A stretch of DNA of 64,000 nt, taken from positions 1 through 64,000 of the forward strand of contig NZ_JAFAJM010000009.1 of the NCBI RefSeq assembly GCF_019236175.1, in the 5' to 3' direction. Origin of the DNA: Chryseobacterium sp. (GTDB lineage Bacteria; Bacteroidota; Bacteroidia; Flavobacteriales; Weeksellaceae). Both the position numbers and the translations under genes were made by a program. The number at the start of each line of letters is the position of its first letter. Within the stretch, counting starts at the first letter, position 1. The notes under the pieces were generated by a model. It saw only the letters and a program-made list of their open reading frames with translations. It did not search any database and had not been told where the DNA came from. This document shows, in pieces, positions 1 through 8,684 of the stretch.

Positions 1-21
1 TCTTGGCTCGCTTCCCATATC

Positions 22-150
22 TAGCCCCGATAGAAGCGGGTACCCCGCAGTAAGGAATGGAAAGATGAAAGGCATGGCGAGGGAAACGCGGCACGAGGAG
101 TATGAGCGGATAGCGGGTATAAGCTCCTGAATATACGGGAAAGGATTGGC
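22..150 (+). repeat. Structured intergenic element of Flavobacteriia
   Basis: This is a non-coding stretch before the first gene. It starts with AGCCCCGATAGAAGCGG and ends with GCGGATAGCGGG followed by an AGCTCC block. A short perfect hairpin (GCGGG, loop TAC, CCCGC) lies at 36-48. From memory, this pair of conserved blocks with variable sequence between them recurs between genes in Flavobacterium and Chryseobacterium genomes. Its function is not known to me; it could be a terminator-like or structured RNA element belonging to the gene left of the window. The recognition is from memory and not verified. Confidence 0.35.
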
Positions 151-274
151 AACCGGGTGATGAAAGTCTTTATTTCTTGATAAACTGTAGAGGATATACC
201 TGTAATTTACCTTTTCAACTATCATAATAGATGTAATAGTGATAAAAAGCGGCAAGCATTTTTATTTGATTCCT

Positions 275-282
275 TACATTTG
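275..282 (+). promoter_or_regulatory. -7 box of the M16 peptidase gene
   Basis: TACATTTG matches the Bacteroidota -7 consensus TAnnTTTG. It lies 28 bp before the ATG at 311, which argues against the in-frame GTG at 239 as the start. No good -33 TTG element was seen at the usual distance. Confidence 0.45.
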
Positions 283-310
283 TAATACATTCCGGATATC
301 AAGGAATGAA

Positions 311-3190
311 ATGATTTACTATATGCTAGACAAAAAATATAAAGAAACGGTTCATACTGATAAAAACCATTACGAATATACAACGGTAACTCACGATGAA
401 AATAATGTAAGAATCTATTTATTAAAGAACGGCTTAAAGGTTTTCCTTGCTCAGAACTTTGATGCTCCCAGAATTCAGACTTTCATTCCGGTAAGAACCG
501 GAAGTAATAATGACCCTGCTGATAATACCGGGCTGGCTCATTATCTGGAGCATATGATGTTTAAAGGGACTTCTAAAATAGGTACTCAAAACTGGGATAA
601 AGAAAAGGAACTTCTGAATCAGATATCAGATCTTTATGAAGCTCATAAAGCAGAACAGGATCCTGAGAAGAAAAAAGAAATTTATCAAAAGATTGATCAG
701 GTATCCCAGGAGGCAAGTCAGTATGCTATAGCTAATGAGTATGATAAAGCTATTTCTTCTTTAGGGGCGAGCGGGACAAATGCCCACACCTGGTTTGATG
801 AAACGGTTTATAAGAATAATATTCCGAATAATGAACTCGAGAAATGGCTAAAGATAGAAAAGGAAAGGTTCTCAGAAATTGTATTACGTCTTTTTCATAC
901 GGAGCTGGAATCGGTATATGAGGAATTCAACAGAGCGCAGGATAATGATACAAGGCTTGTGAATTATGAACTGATGGATGCATTATTTCCCACTCATCCC
1001 AATGGACAGCAAACGACACTGGGTAAACCGGAGCACTTGAAGAATCCTTCTATGAAAGCCATTCATAAGTATTTTGATGAGTATTATGTTCCCAATAACT
1101 ACGCAATGGTTTTGGTGGGTGATTTAGATTTTGAAGAGACTATTCAATTGGTTGATCAATATTTTGGAATGATTCCTTACAGGGAGCTTCCTAAAAAAAC
1201 ACCGGTTGTGGAGGCTCCTGCTACAGAGATCGTCAGAAAAACGGTAAAAAGTCCTACTACTCAAAGGATCCAGCTGGCATGGAGAACGGACAGCTATGGA
1301 ACAAGAGAGGCCATGCTTGCTGATATTGTTGCGAATATTCTTAGCAACCGACCTGAGGCAGGCTTACTGGATCTCCATATCAATCAAACTCAAAAGTTGC
1401 TTTGGGCTCAGGCTTTTTCGGTAGGTTTAAAACAATACGGCTATCTTTCTATTTTTGCTGTTCCCAAGGAGACACAGACATTGGACGATGCTAAAGAAAT
1501 GGTACTGGAAGAAATTGAGCTTATTAAAAAGGGAGATTTTCCCGACTGGATGCTTCCTGCTATCATTAATGATTTTAAGCTTCAGAGAATAAAAGGGCTG
1601 GAGACGGCAGAAGGGCTGGCTACTAATCTTTATGATTCTTATATAAAAGGGAGAACCTGGGAACAGGAGCTTAATGAAATGGATGAATATTCACTTCTTA
1701 CTAAAGAAGATGTGGTCAATTTTGCCAATACATTCTTTAAGGATAATTACGTTATTGTTTATAAGGAGAAGGGAGTAAATGATAAATTAGTTCGCGTTGA
1801 AAATCCGGGAATTACGCCCATTAAAATCCATCGTGATGTACAGTCTGAGTTTTTAAAAGAAATTATAGCTGATAAAACGGAAGATATACAGCCTGAGTTT
1901 ATTGATTATGGAAAAGAAATTACCACTGATGTTATTAAAGATAAAAAGATCAGCTTTGTAAGAAATAAATACAATGATCTTGCACAGGTTCATTTTATTT
2001 TTCCTTTTGGAAGTGATAATGACCGGGATTTAGGACTTTCGACTCAGTTATTGCAGTATCTGGGAACGGATACACTTTCTCCGGAAGATCTGAAACAGGA
2101 GTTTTTTAAAATCGGAATTAATAATGATTTTAAAACAACAAATAATCAGCTGTTGATTTCATTAAGCGGGCTGGAGGAAAATATAGAAAAAGGGATTGCT
2201 CTTTTACAACATTGGATGTATGATGTAAAGCCTGATCAGGAGATCTATAATCAATTTGTCGGAACTTTACTGGAAAACCGTCAGGCTCTTAAAAAAGATA
2301 AGAACCGGATCATGACTGCTCTAACCAATTATACCAAACTGGGTAATCGCTCGCGTTTCACAGATGTGATTTCAAAGGAAGAGCTTGAAAATAGTAAGGC
2401 TGAAGTATTTACTGACCGTATGAAAAAACTGTTCAGATATCCTTATCAGATATTTTTCTATGGAAGAGATTTTGGGTCATTCAAACAATATATTGAAAGA
2501 TATACTGAGACGGAAAGTCTTCAGATCGCTGAAGCAAAGCTTTATCCTGAAGCTGATACGGGAGGAAATGTGTATTTTATCAATTACGATATGGTTCAGA
2601 TGGAAATGAGCAAGGCCGGAAAAGGAAACCCTGTCAACCCATCCAATTTTGGAAAGATCAATGTTTTCAACGAATATTTTGGCAGAGGCTTATCTTCTAT
2701 TGTTTTTCAGGAAATGCGTGAGAGTAAAAGTCTCGCTTATTCGGCTTATGTTTCTTATAGTGCTAATGCGGAGCTGAATCATCCGGATTATATCAGCACT
2801 TATATCGGAACCCAACCGGATAAACTGATGATTGCCGTTGATACCTTAAGTGAACTGATGAATGAGCTGCCTGAGGTACCTATTCAGTTTGAAAATGCTA
2901 AAAATGCTGCTTTGAAGCAGATTGCATCAACCAGAGTAACAAGAAACAATATATTTTTCAATACCTTACGATTAAAAAGGCTGAATATCTACCATGATTA
3001 CCGGAAAAATATCTATGAACAGATTGAAAGTCTGAAATTTGAAGATATTCAACAGTTTTATCAAACGGAGATCAAGCCTGTACAATTTAATACTGCTATT
3101 ATCGGTAAAAAGGAAAATCTTAATATGGAAGCGGTCAATAAAATGGGGAATTTTACGGAAGTAAGCCTGCAAGATATTTTCGGTCACTAA
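311..3190 (+). CDS. M16 (pitrilysin-type) zinc metallopeptidase
   Basis: Protein of about 959 residues. The inverted zinc motif HYLEH (H-x-x-E-H) is at residues 77-81. The expected downstream ligand is Glu205 within ELESVYEE, after a charged helical insertion (residues about 95-140). The length and a second, catalytically inactive half are typical of two-lobed clamshell M16 enzymes (pitrilysin/insulysin group), which degrade peptides. No signal peptide is visible, so it is probably cytoplasmic, or exported by an unseen route. The frame is open back to a GTG at 239. I chose the ATG at 311 because a -7 box at 275-282 falls inside that extension and the extra residues look non-native; ATG 323 is also possible. 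It is followed by a terminator shared with the converging DPP11 gene. Confidence 0.88.
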   Translation: MIYYMLDKKYKETVHTDKNHYEYTTVTHDENNVRIYLLKNGLKVFLAQNFDAPRIQTFIPVRTGSNNDPADNTGLAHYLEHMMFKGTSKIGTQNWDKEKELLNQISDLYEAHKAEQDPEKKKEIYQKIDQVSQEASQYAIANEYDKAISSLGASGTNAHTWFDETVYKNNIPNNELEKWLKIEKERFSEIVLRLFHTELESVYEEFNRAQDNDTRLVNYELMDALFPTHPNGQQTTLGKPEHLKNPSMKAIHKYFDEYYVPNNYAMVLVGDLDFEETIQLVDQYFGMIPYRELPKKTPVVEAPATEIVRKTVKSPTTQRIQLAWRTDSYGTREAMLADIVANILSNRPEAGLLDLHINQTQKLLWAQAFSVGLKQYGYLSIFAVPKETQTLDDAKEMVLEEIELIKKGDFPDWMLPAIINDFKLQRIKGLETAEGLATNLYDSYIKGRTWEQELNEMDEYSLLTKEDVVNFANTFFKDNYVIVYKEKGVNDKLVRVENPGITPIKIHRDVQSEFLKEIIADKTEDIQPEFIDYGKEITTDVIKDKKISFVRNKYNDLAQVHFIFPFGSDNDRDLGLSTQLLQYLGTDTLSPEDLKQEFFKIGINNDFKTTNNQLLISLSGLEENIEKGIALLQHWMYDVKPDQEIYNQFVGTLLENRQALKKDKNRIMTALTNYTKLGNRSRFTDVISKEELENSKAEVFTDRMKKLFRYPYQIFFYGRDFGSFKQYIERYTETESLQIAEAKLYPEADTGGNVYFINYDMVQMEMSKAGKGNPVNPSNFGKINVFNEYFGRGLSSIVFQEMRESKSLAYSAYVSYSANAELNHPDYISTYIGTQPDKLMIAVDTLSELMNELPEVPIQFENAKNAALKQIASTRVTRNNIFFNTLRLKRLNIYHDYRKNIYEQIESLKFEDIQQFYQTEIKPVQFNTAIIGKKENLNMEAVNKMGNFTEVSLQDIFGH

Positions 3191-3210
3191 ATATGAGACA
3201 GAATCCCATA

Positions 3211-3242
3211 AAAAAAATCCCGGACAAGTCCGGGATTTTTTT
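3211..3242. terminator. Bidirectional terminator
   Basis: A stem of ATCCCGGAC and GTCCGGGAT with loop AA, flanked by A-runs on the left and T-runs on the right. It can therefore end transcription from both converging genes, the M16 peptidase and DPP11. Confidence 0.9.
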
Positions 3243-3263
3243 ATATGTATACGATTGACATTT

Positions 3264-5402
3264 TTATTTGATCACTTTCATTTCATCAACCAACCATTTA
3301 GAGTCAGCAAATTTTTCAATGATAAACAGTATGTATTTTGTATCTACCATAATATTTCTGCTGAAACGGGGGTCATAATTGATATCACTCATCGTTCCCT
3401 CCCATTGTCTGTCAAAATTCAGACCTACGAGATTTCCATTGGCATCCAATACGGGGCTTCCTGAATTTCCTCCGGTTGTATGATTCGTTGCTGTAAATCC
3501 TACAGGAACATCTCCGGTTTTATCTTTATAAATTCCAAAATCTTTTTTATTATAAAGATCAATCAGCTTTTTAGGAACATCAAATTCATAATCACCCGGA
3601 ACGTATTTCTCCATTACACCGGCCAAGTGAGTCTGATATCCATAAGAAACGGCATCTCTGGGGCTAGAGCCTTTCACTTTTCCATATGCTACACGAAGGG
3701 TTGAATTCGCATCGGGAAAGAATTTTCTGTCCTTATCCGTTTCCATCTGCTGAGCCATAAATTTCTTTTGCAGGGCGTCAATTTTGGTCTGAAGCGTAGT
3801 ATACTGCGGATCAGCAGTCTTTGTATATGTTTCTTTCATTGAAACATACAACTGATAGATAGGATCTTTCTTTAGGGTTTTGATTAATTTATCCTGATTT
3901 GAAAATGCTTTATCAATATCGGTAGTTAATGCCGCTCCGTTTACGGCTGTTCTGCCTGTAATAATAGAGTTTTTAGACATATCTTCTATCACAGGAATAT
4001 TTGCATTTTCATCTTTATACTTATTGAATCCTGTCGGTAAGAACTGAGTAGCGGTCTTGTTAGCATACAAAGCCAATAATTTTGCGGTTACTTTGGCATC
4101 CAGTTCTGCACTGTAATCCTTGTAAAAAGAAGTTAATTTCGTTTTTAATTTGGTCAGCTCTTTTTCATCCATTCTTCCTGCTTCTACGGAAGCTATGAAA
4201 TCATAATAATCACCTGCAAGCTTTAATGTTTCTGCATTTTTTACCACTTCGGTATAATAGGCATTATTTAAAGCAAAAGGAGCCTGGTCGCTATAAAGCT
4301 TATTGAGCTGATCTAACGTTGATTTAATTTCCGGGTTTTTAGAGACTAAAGAACCTTCATACATTACTTTTTTCTCAACGGCATTGGATTTTTTCAATCC
4401 TTCTACTTCACCGATCCATTTTTTCCAATAGTTGGCTACCGAGGCATATTTTGAAGCATATTTGATACGCGTTTCGCTATCAACACGCATTTTCTCGTCC
4501 AGTGTTTTCAAAGCAACATCACGAACGGCAATTCTGGCAGGGTCAATATCTTTCATGATCTTCTCTACAGCAATGGCAGGAAGATATTCTGTGGTTTTCC
4601 CGGGGAATCCGAAAACGAAAGTAAAATCATTTTCATTTTTATCTTTTATAGAAACCGGTAAATAATGTTTTGGAATGTAAGGAACGTTATCTTTTGAATA
4701 TTCTGCAGGTCTGTTATTTTTATCTGCATAAATTCTGAACATGGAGAAATCTCCTGTATGTCTTGGCCAAACCCAGTTATCTGTATCGCTACCGAACTTT
4801 CCGATGCTTTGAGGCGGAGCCCCTACCAAACGGATATCTTTATAGGTTTCGATGGTATAAGCATAGTATTTGTTTCCATAATACATAGGCTTTACCATGA
4901 TCGACTGATAGGATTCAATTTTCTGAGAGTTTTTGTAAACCTCGATATTGTTATTGATTTTTTTAGTAAGTTCAGGCTCTGTAAGATTGTCTGTTCCTTC
5001 TAAAATCTGATTGGTAACTTCTTTAATATCTACGATAAAATCTACTTTTACTCCGGGGTTTGGAAGTTCTCCGTCCGGATTTTTAGCCCAAAAACCATTA
5101 GAAAGAAGATCATTCTGAACTGTAGAATGCGCCTGAATCTGCCCATAACCACAGTGGTGGTTGGTTAATACCAGACCTTTAGGCGAAATGATCTCTGCGG
5201 TGCATCCGCCATTAAACTGTACTACTGCATCTTTTATGCTCGGCTTCTGAGGGTTGAAAATGTCTTTGGCAGAAATCTTCATTCCCAAATCCTTCATCTC
5301 CCTTTCATTAAGTTCTGTAGGAATCCACATTCCTCCATATTGTTGTGCAAATGCCATTGCAGCCGGCAAAAGAAATACAGATAAAAGTATCTTTTTTGTC
5401 AT
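3264..5402 (-). CDS. S46 family dipeptidyl-peptidase, DPP11 type
   Basis: Serine peptidase of 712 residues with a signal peptide ending near AMAFAQQ, so periplasmic. Family S46 enzymes release dipeptides from the N-terminus of peptides and feed amino-acid catabolism in asaccharolytic Bacteroidota. The catalytic triad is visible: His83 in LTNHHCGYG, Asp218 in PRHTGDFS and Ser647 in GGNSGSPV. The residue 18 positions after the serine decides specificity in this family: Gly in DPP7, Arg in DPP11. Here it is Arg665 in NFDRQWEG, which predicts cleavage after Asp/Glu at P1. A TTG six bases upstream (5408) is an alternative start; ATG at 5402 fits the signal peptide better. Single gene, convergent with the M16 gene. 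Confidence 0.92.
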   Translation of the reverse strand: MTKKILLSVFLLPAAMAFAQQYGGMWIPTELNEREMKDLGMKISAKDIFNPQKPSIKDAVVQFNGGCTAEIISPKGLVLTNHHCGYGQIQAHSTVQNDLLSNGFWAKNPDGELPNPGVKVDFIVDIKEVTNQILEGTDNLTEPELTKKINNNIEVYKNSQKIESYQSIMVKPMYYGNKYYAYTIETYKDIRLVGAPPQSIGKFGSDTDNWVWPRHTGDFSMFRIYADKNNRPAEYSKDNVPYIPKHYLPVSIKDKNENDFTFVFGFPGKTTEYLPAIAVEKIMKDIDPARIAVRDVALKTLDEKMRVDSETRIKYASKYASVANYWKKWIGEVEGLKKSNAVEKKVMYEGSLVSKNPEIKSTLDQLNKLYSDQAPFALNNAYYTEVVKNAETLKLAGDYYDFIASVEAGRMDEKELTKLKTKLTSFYKDYSAELDAKVTAKLLALYANKTATQFLPTGFNKYKDENANIPVIEDMSKNSIITGRTAVNGAALTTDIDKAFSNQDKLIKTLKKDPIYQLYVSMKETYTKTADPQYTTLQTKIDALQKKFMAQQMETDKDRKFFPDANSTLRVAYGKVKGSSPRDAVSYGYQTHLAGVMEKYVPGDYEFDVPKKLIDLYNKKDFGIYKDKTGDVPVGFTATNHTTGGNSGSPVLDANGNLVGLNFDRQWEGTMSDINYDPRFSRNIMVDTKYILFIIEKFADSKWLVDEMKVIK

Positions 5403-5701
5403 AATCAAAATTTTGCCCGAATTTACGAAGAAAAATAAGAATACTTCAAGAAAACAACTGTAAAAGTTGTTTTGAAGATTTTAAATATGAAAAAGGATAA
5501 GAATCGGAAGAGAAGATCCGGGGTAAAAGAATCAGGAGAGAAAATAATGGAGGACAGATTTCGGAAAATCTCCGCTCTTCAACTTTAAACCATCAATTAT
5601 TATCGGTAAGCTATCCCCTCATCGCCCTTCTCATGCCATGGCTCAGTTTTTGATCATTGCTAGTCAACTTAATAAAAAAACATATTTAATTGATTATTAC
5701 G

Positions 5702-6187
5702 ATGAAAAACAAAATGCTTATCCTTGGAATGGGAGCTGCTCTGTTCCTTACCTCTTGTGCAAAAAATGAAAAAAAAGCTGAAGACGCAGGTTCTGTAACG
5801 GATTCTACCGCTGTTCAGCCAATGCCGGCAGATACTGCTTCACATGCTGTAACAAGTGCTATGGGAGATACTTCCGAAAATGCACTGGACTGGAGCGGAA
5901 CTTATAATGCCGTGGTTCCCTGTGCAGACTGCCCGGGAATCAAAACTTCATTAACATTAAATAATGATAAAACGTTCAGCATTACTGAAGAATACCTTGA
6001 CAGAAATTCAAAAAATCAGGAAAAAGGGTCTTTTGAATGGGATAAAACAGGAAGTATGATTACATTAAAAGGTAAAACAGCCAATTACAAATATAAAGTA
6101 GGGGAAAACATCCTGATCCAGCTGGATATGGATGGAAAAGAAATCACCGGTCCTAATAAGGATTTGTATGTATTCAAGAAAAAATAA
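5702..6187 (+). CDS. NlpE-like copper-resistance lipoprotein
   Basis: Lipoprotein of 161 residues with a signal peptide and lipobox LTSC (Cys19). A Ser/Thr/Ala-rich linker follows, then the NlpE N-terminal domain: WSGTY, then PCADCPGI with a CxxC pair, then a small beta-barrel. In Escherichia coli NlpE senses surface contact and copper and signals to the Cpx system. No Cpx genes lie nearby, so only the fold is assigned here and the role is inferred. The frame extends 12 bases upstream to a TTG (5690). ATG 5702 gives the normal signal peptide. Confidence 0.82.
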   Translation: MKNKMLILGMGAALFLTSCAKNEKKAEDAGSVTDSTAVQPMPADTASHAVTSAMGDTSENALDWSGTYNAVVPCADCPGIKTSLTLNNDKTFSITEEYLDRNSKNQEKGSFEWDKTGSMITLKGKTANYKYKVGENILIQLDMDGKEITGPNKDLYVFKKK

Positions 6188-6215
6188 AAATAAAGGCTCA
6201 GGCCTTTATTTTTTT
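6188..6215. terminator. Bidirectional terminator
   Basis: Stem AAATAAAGGC / GCCTTTATTT with loop TCAG, followed by further Ts. It lies between the converging NlpE-like and MgtC genes. Confidence 0.85.
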
Positions 6216-6223
6216 GCTTTGTC

Positions 6224-6871
6224 TTAAAACTGATAGGCTATGATTTTAGGATCATCTACAAGATTTTTCATCAAGTCTTCATGATGGGTTCCTTTTCCGG
6301 TGAGCCTCCAGATAACCGTTAAATTACCCTGGGTATACTGTTGTTTGATCATCAGATATTTTAAATGATGATTTCTGAACATTTCTTCACAATGCTTCAC
6401 ATCTCCTGATGCTGTAACGGATATTCTATATTCCCTGATCTTATGATAATTATCTATAAAATTCTGTAAATAGGTCAGAGCACTCAGAATAACAAGGACC
6501 AAAGCTGTTCCCAGAAGAGAAAAATAAACATATCCTGAACCTACTGCCATTCCAATAGATGCAGTAGCCCAGATGGTAGTGGCCGTGGTAATTCCTTCAA
6601 TTTTATTTTCTCCTTTAAAAATAACTCCGGCACCCAAAAATCCGATCCCTGTAATGATATTGGCTGCGAGACGATCCGGATTGGCAACCCCTATTTTAAT
6701 GGAAAGAATAGTAAACAGGCAGGATCCAAAGCAAACCAGGATAAAAGTACGAAGCCCGGCAGATTTATTACGATATTCCCGCTCTGCACCAATCAGCAAT
6801 CCCAGAATAACAGAAATTAATATCAATAACAGCTCGTTTTTAACGGCATAATGATCCTGAAGAAATTCCAT
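6224..6871 (-). CDS. MgtC/SapB family membrane protein
   Basis: Protein of 215 residues with the family signature LGLLIGAEREYRNKSAGLRT near the N-terminus, four to five hydrophobic segments, and a small soluble C-terminal domain (ACT-like in relatives, inferred). MgtC proteins sit in the inner membrane and are tied to growth in low magnesium and to survival in hosts through effects on ATP synthase and membrane potential; the exact role here is not known. ATG at 6871 was chosen. An upstream in-frame start (6937) would add 22 residues that look unlike the family. Confidence 0.88.
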   Translation of the reverse strand: MEFLQDHYAVKNELLLILISVILGLLIGAEREYRNKSAGLRTFILVCFGSCLFTILSIKIGVANPDRLAANIITGIGFLGAGVIFKGENKIEGITTATTIWATASIGMAVGSGYVYFSLLGTALVLVILSALTYLQNFIDNYHKIREYRISVTASGDVKHCEEMFRNHHLKYLMIKQQYTQGNLTVIWRLTGKGTHHEDLMKNLVDDPKIIAYQF

Positions 6872-6974
6872 AGTTTTTAATTTAAACCTAAAAAATAAAA
6901 TTACATAAAAATTTTTATGAAACCATTTGTTATCCACACTTTATCCAATGATAGGATATTTAATGGAAAACTTT

Positions 6975-6986
6975 CGTAATATTACG
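6975..6986. promoter_or_regulatory. Perfect 12-bp palindrome upstream of the Imm22-type gene
   Basis: CGTAATATTACG is a perfect palindrome 85 bp before the Imm22-type start. Its arms CGTA...TACG match those of the operator-like palindromes upstream of the three tssD genes, but only one copy is present here. The match could be chance. Confidence 0.25.
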
Positions 6987-7071
6987 TTTCAAAACAAGAA
7001 AAGACAAGACTTTCCAGATTAGGAAAAGTCATTGATGCAAGTGAACAATTAAAAAGATTAGAATAAAAATT

Positions 7072-7470
7072 ATGGACAAAGAAATTTCACACTTCTGGCT
7101 GGGATATTTTAAAAATGAAGAAGACTTTTATGCTTTTGTAGAAGAGGATGAGAGTTATTATATGGAAGAAGAGACTGAAGACCAGTATGTTTCAAAGTTC
7201 GCAGAATCCCAGAATATAGAATGGTTTGATGATGATTTTGTGGAATATGGTTTTGAAGACGAAAGACTCGGACTGTATGAAAAGTTTTCAGAATATTCTT
7301 ATGCTGACCAGTGGCTTCCTGTTCTTGAAAAGAAGCTTAACGAGCTTAACCTGGATACGCCTGTCAATGTGATTATATTTGCCAGCAGATTTATTATCCC
7401 TAATCCTGTTTCTGTGGATGGAGAGGAAAACAAATTGTATTATATCGGTGAGATTGAGTTTGATGTGTAA
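7072..7470 (+). CDS. Imm22-type immunity protein
   Basis: Small acidic protein of 132 residues. It shows the Imm22 pattern: HFWLGYFKNEEDF at the N-terminus, then KFAESQNIEWFDDDFVEYGF, then a C-terminal beta-strand region ending YYIGEIEFDV. Immunity proteins of this class neutralise toxins of polymorphic or T6SS origin in the cytoplasm. No cognate toxin gene is adjacent, so it looks like an orphan immunity gene kept for protection against related strains; that is inference. The T6SS effector block begins about 5 kb downstream. It is followed after 17 bp by a membrane-protein gene in the same direction. Confidence 0.72.
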   Translation: MDKEISHFWLGYFKNEEDFYAFVEEDESYYMEEETEDQYVSKFAESQNIEWFDDDFVEYGFEDERLGLYEKFSEYSYADQWLPVLEKKLNELNLDTPVNVIIFASRFIIPNPVSVDGEENKLYYIGEIEFDV

Positions 7471-7487
7471 ATAAAACCTGAGCCTTA

Positions 7488-8114
7488 ATGGATAAGAAGT
7501 TTATTTTCATTAATGTGATCATCATTCTGCTTTTAACAGCGGCATATATTCTTGAATATTATTTCACTCAATATCCGATGAAGTTTAATGCTGTATACAG
7601 TATTAAAGAATGCAGATTAGAATACCTGGCTGTCATCCTTGCCGGAACAGCTTTGGTATCTTATCTCATCAGCAGTTTACCTTTTCGGGGCCTGAATTTC
7701 AAATCAAAATTTTTAAGAATTTTTCCACTTATCAACGGTATTATTTTGCTTTTTTTCATTGGGTTGTCGACAAATCAGCTGACAGAGAAAAGGAAAGAAC
7801 TGGCCAGAATGAAAAATTCTTATTTCCGGCTGGCAGAAAAAGACATTCAAAATAATAAGATTATGCTTACTGATGCCGGTGGACTTTCTCTTCCGTTTCA
7901 GAGCCAGGAAATTCTTAACAGCATTGACAATATCAGGAAAAAGTACGGGATCGTTTATCAGAATACAGGTTGTATCATCGATCCTATGGATATGGAAGCC
8001 CGAAAAAAGTACACGGAAACAGTCACTCCTTATCTTACGAAAAGAAATGGAAAAGACTGGAAGAAAAGAATGCAGAAAGAAATTGATGAGCTTATCACCA
8101 ATTCAAGGAAATAA
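7488..8114 (+). CDS. Hypothetical membrane protein
   Basis: Not recognised. 208 residues with three hydrophobic segments in the first half (roughly residues 4-25, 46-66 and 76-98), then a charged Lys/Arg/Glu-rich soluble tail of about 110 residues containing two cysteine-poor helices. The start is ATG 7488, 17 bp after the Imm22-type stop, so the two genes are probably cotranscribed. Other frames across this region are also open but show no protein-like composition. Confidence 0.6.
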   Translation: MDKKFIFINVIIILLLTAAYILEYYFTQYPMKFNAVYSIKECRLEYLAVILAGTALVSYLISSLPFRGLNFKSKFLRIFPLINGIILLFFIGLSTNQLTEKRKELARMKNSYFRLAEKDIQNNKIMLTDAGGLSLPFQSQEILNSIDNIRKKYGIVYQNTGCIIDPMDMEARKKYTETVTPYLTKRNGKDWKKRMQKEIDELITNSRK

Positions 8115-8137
8115 ATAGACTCGCCATAAAAGACACT

Positions 8138-8596
8138 TTGAACCCTACACCGCCACCTAAATTCAAGAAAGCACTTCCTTTTTTAAAAAGGATGCTCATC
8201 ACTACTGTGATTATTTCAGGAGTAACTTTTGCACAGATGTACTGGTCCATGGGAATATTCTCAAACCGGATTTCCAGTGGTTGTCCGGATTGCAGTTTTT
8301 TCGAGGACGCTGTTTTTCTTTCTCTTCTTACCGGTTTATTTTTATCCGCAGGCTTTAGGGTTTTGCATTGTATTAAAAAGATGTATATCAAAGCTATGGT
8401 TGAGTTTTTAATCCTCGTTATACTCTGGTTTTTTTGGAACTACAGTATTTTTGTGGACCGGGAGTCTTCCTGGAGCACCTATGATTTCAGTTCAGAAATT
8501 TACTATACCTTCTCACAATCGGTTTTTCCCGCTATTATTCTTGGAGGTGTTTGTATTTTTCTTTTACATTATAAAGAAATAAAAAAGAGCCATTAA
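8138..8596 (+). CDS. Hypothetical membrane protein
   Basis: Not recognised. Up to 152 residues with about four transmembrane segments and a short CxxC (GCPDCSFF) in the loop after the first. The frame opens with a TTG at 8138; the first ATG is at 8192 and would begin at the first membrane helix. It follows the previous membrane protein after 23 bp and ends before a strong terminator, so it is probably the last gene of the Imm22-type operon. Confidence 0.55.
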   Translation: MNPTPPPKFKKALPFLKRMLITTVIISGVTFAQMYWSMGIFSNRISSGCPDCSFFEDAVFLSLLTGLFLSAGFRVLHCIKKMYIKAMVEFLILVILWFFWNYSIFVDRESSWSTYDFSSEIYYTFSQSVFPAIILGGVCIFLLHYKEIKKSH

Positions 8597-8626
8597 TTAT
8601 CTTTATATATTGAATGGCTAAACATG

Positions 8627-8657
8627 AAAGCCGTCCGCTTTTCAGGCGGACGGCTTT
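8627..8657. terminator. Bidirectional terminator
   Basis: Twelve-base-pair stem AAAGCCGTCCGC / GCGGACGGCTTT with a short loop, between the converging membrane-protein gene and polA. Confidence 0.9.
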
Positions 8658-8684
8658 ATTATTGTTTTAAAATTTCTGTTGTTA

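Noticed and set aside
239..310. GTG start that extends the M16 peptidase by 24 residues
   Set aside because: A -7 box lies inside this stretch, and the extra residues have no signal-peptide or family character.
5409..5689. Possible small gene between DPP11 and the NlpE-like gene
   Set aside because: No frame with a start and a plausible composition; only AT-rich sequence and promoter-like elements.
7610..8118. Two extra plus-strand open frames within the 208-residue membrane-protein gene
   Set aside because: They are alternative frames of a better candidate whose start follows the Imm22-type stop directly and whose helices are coherent.
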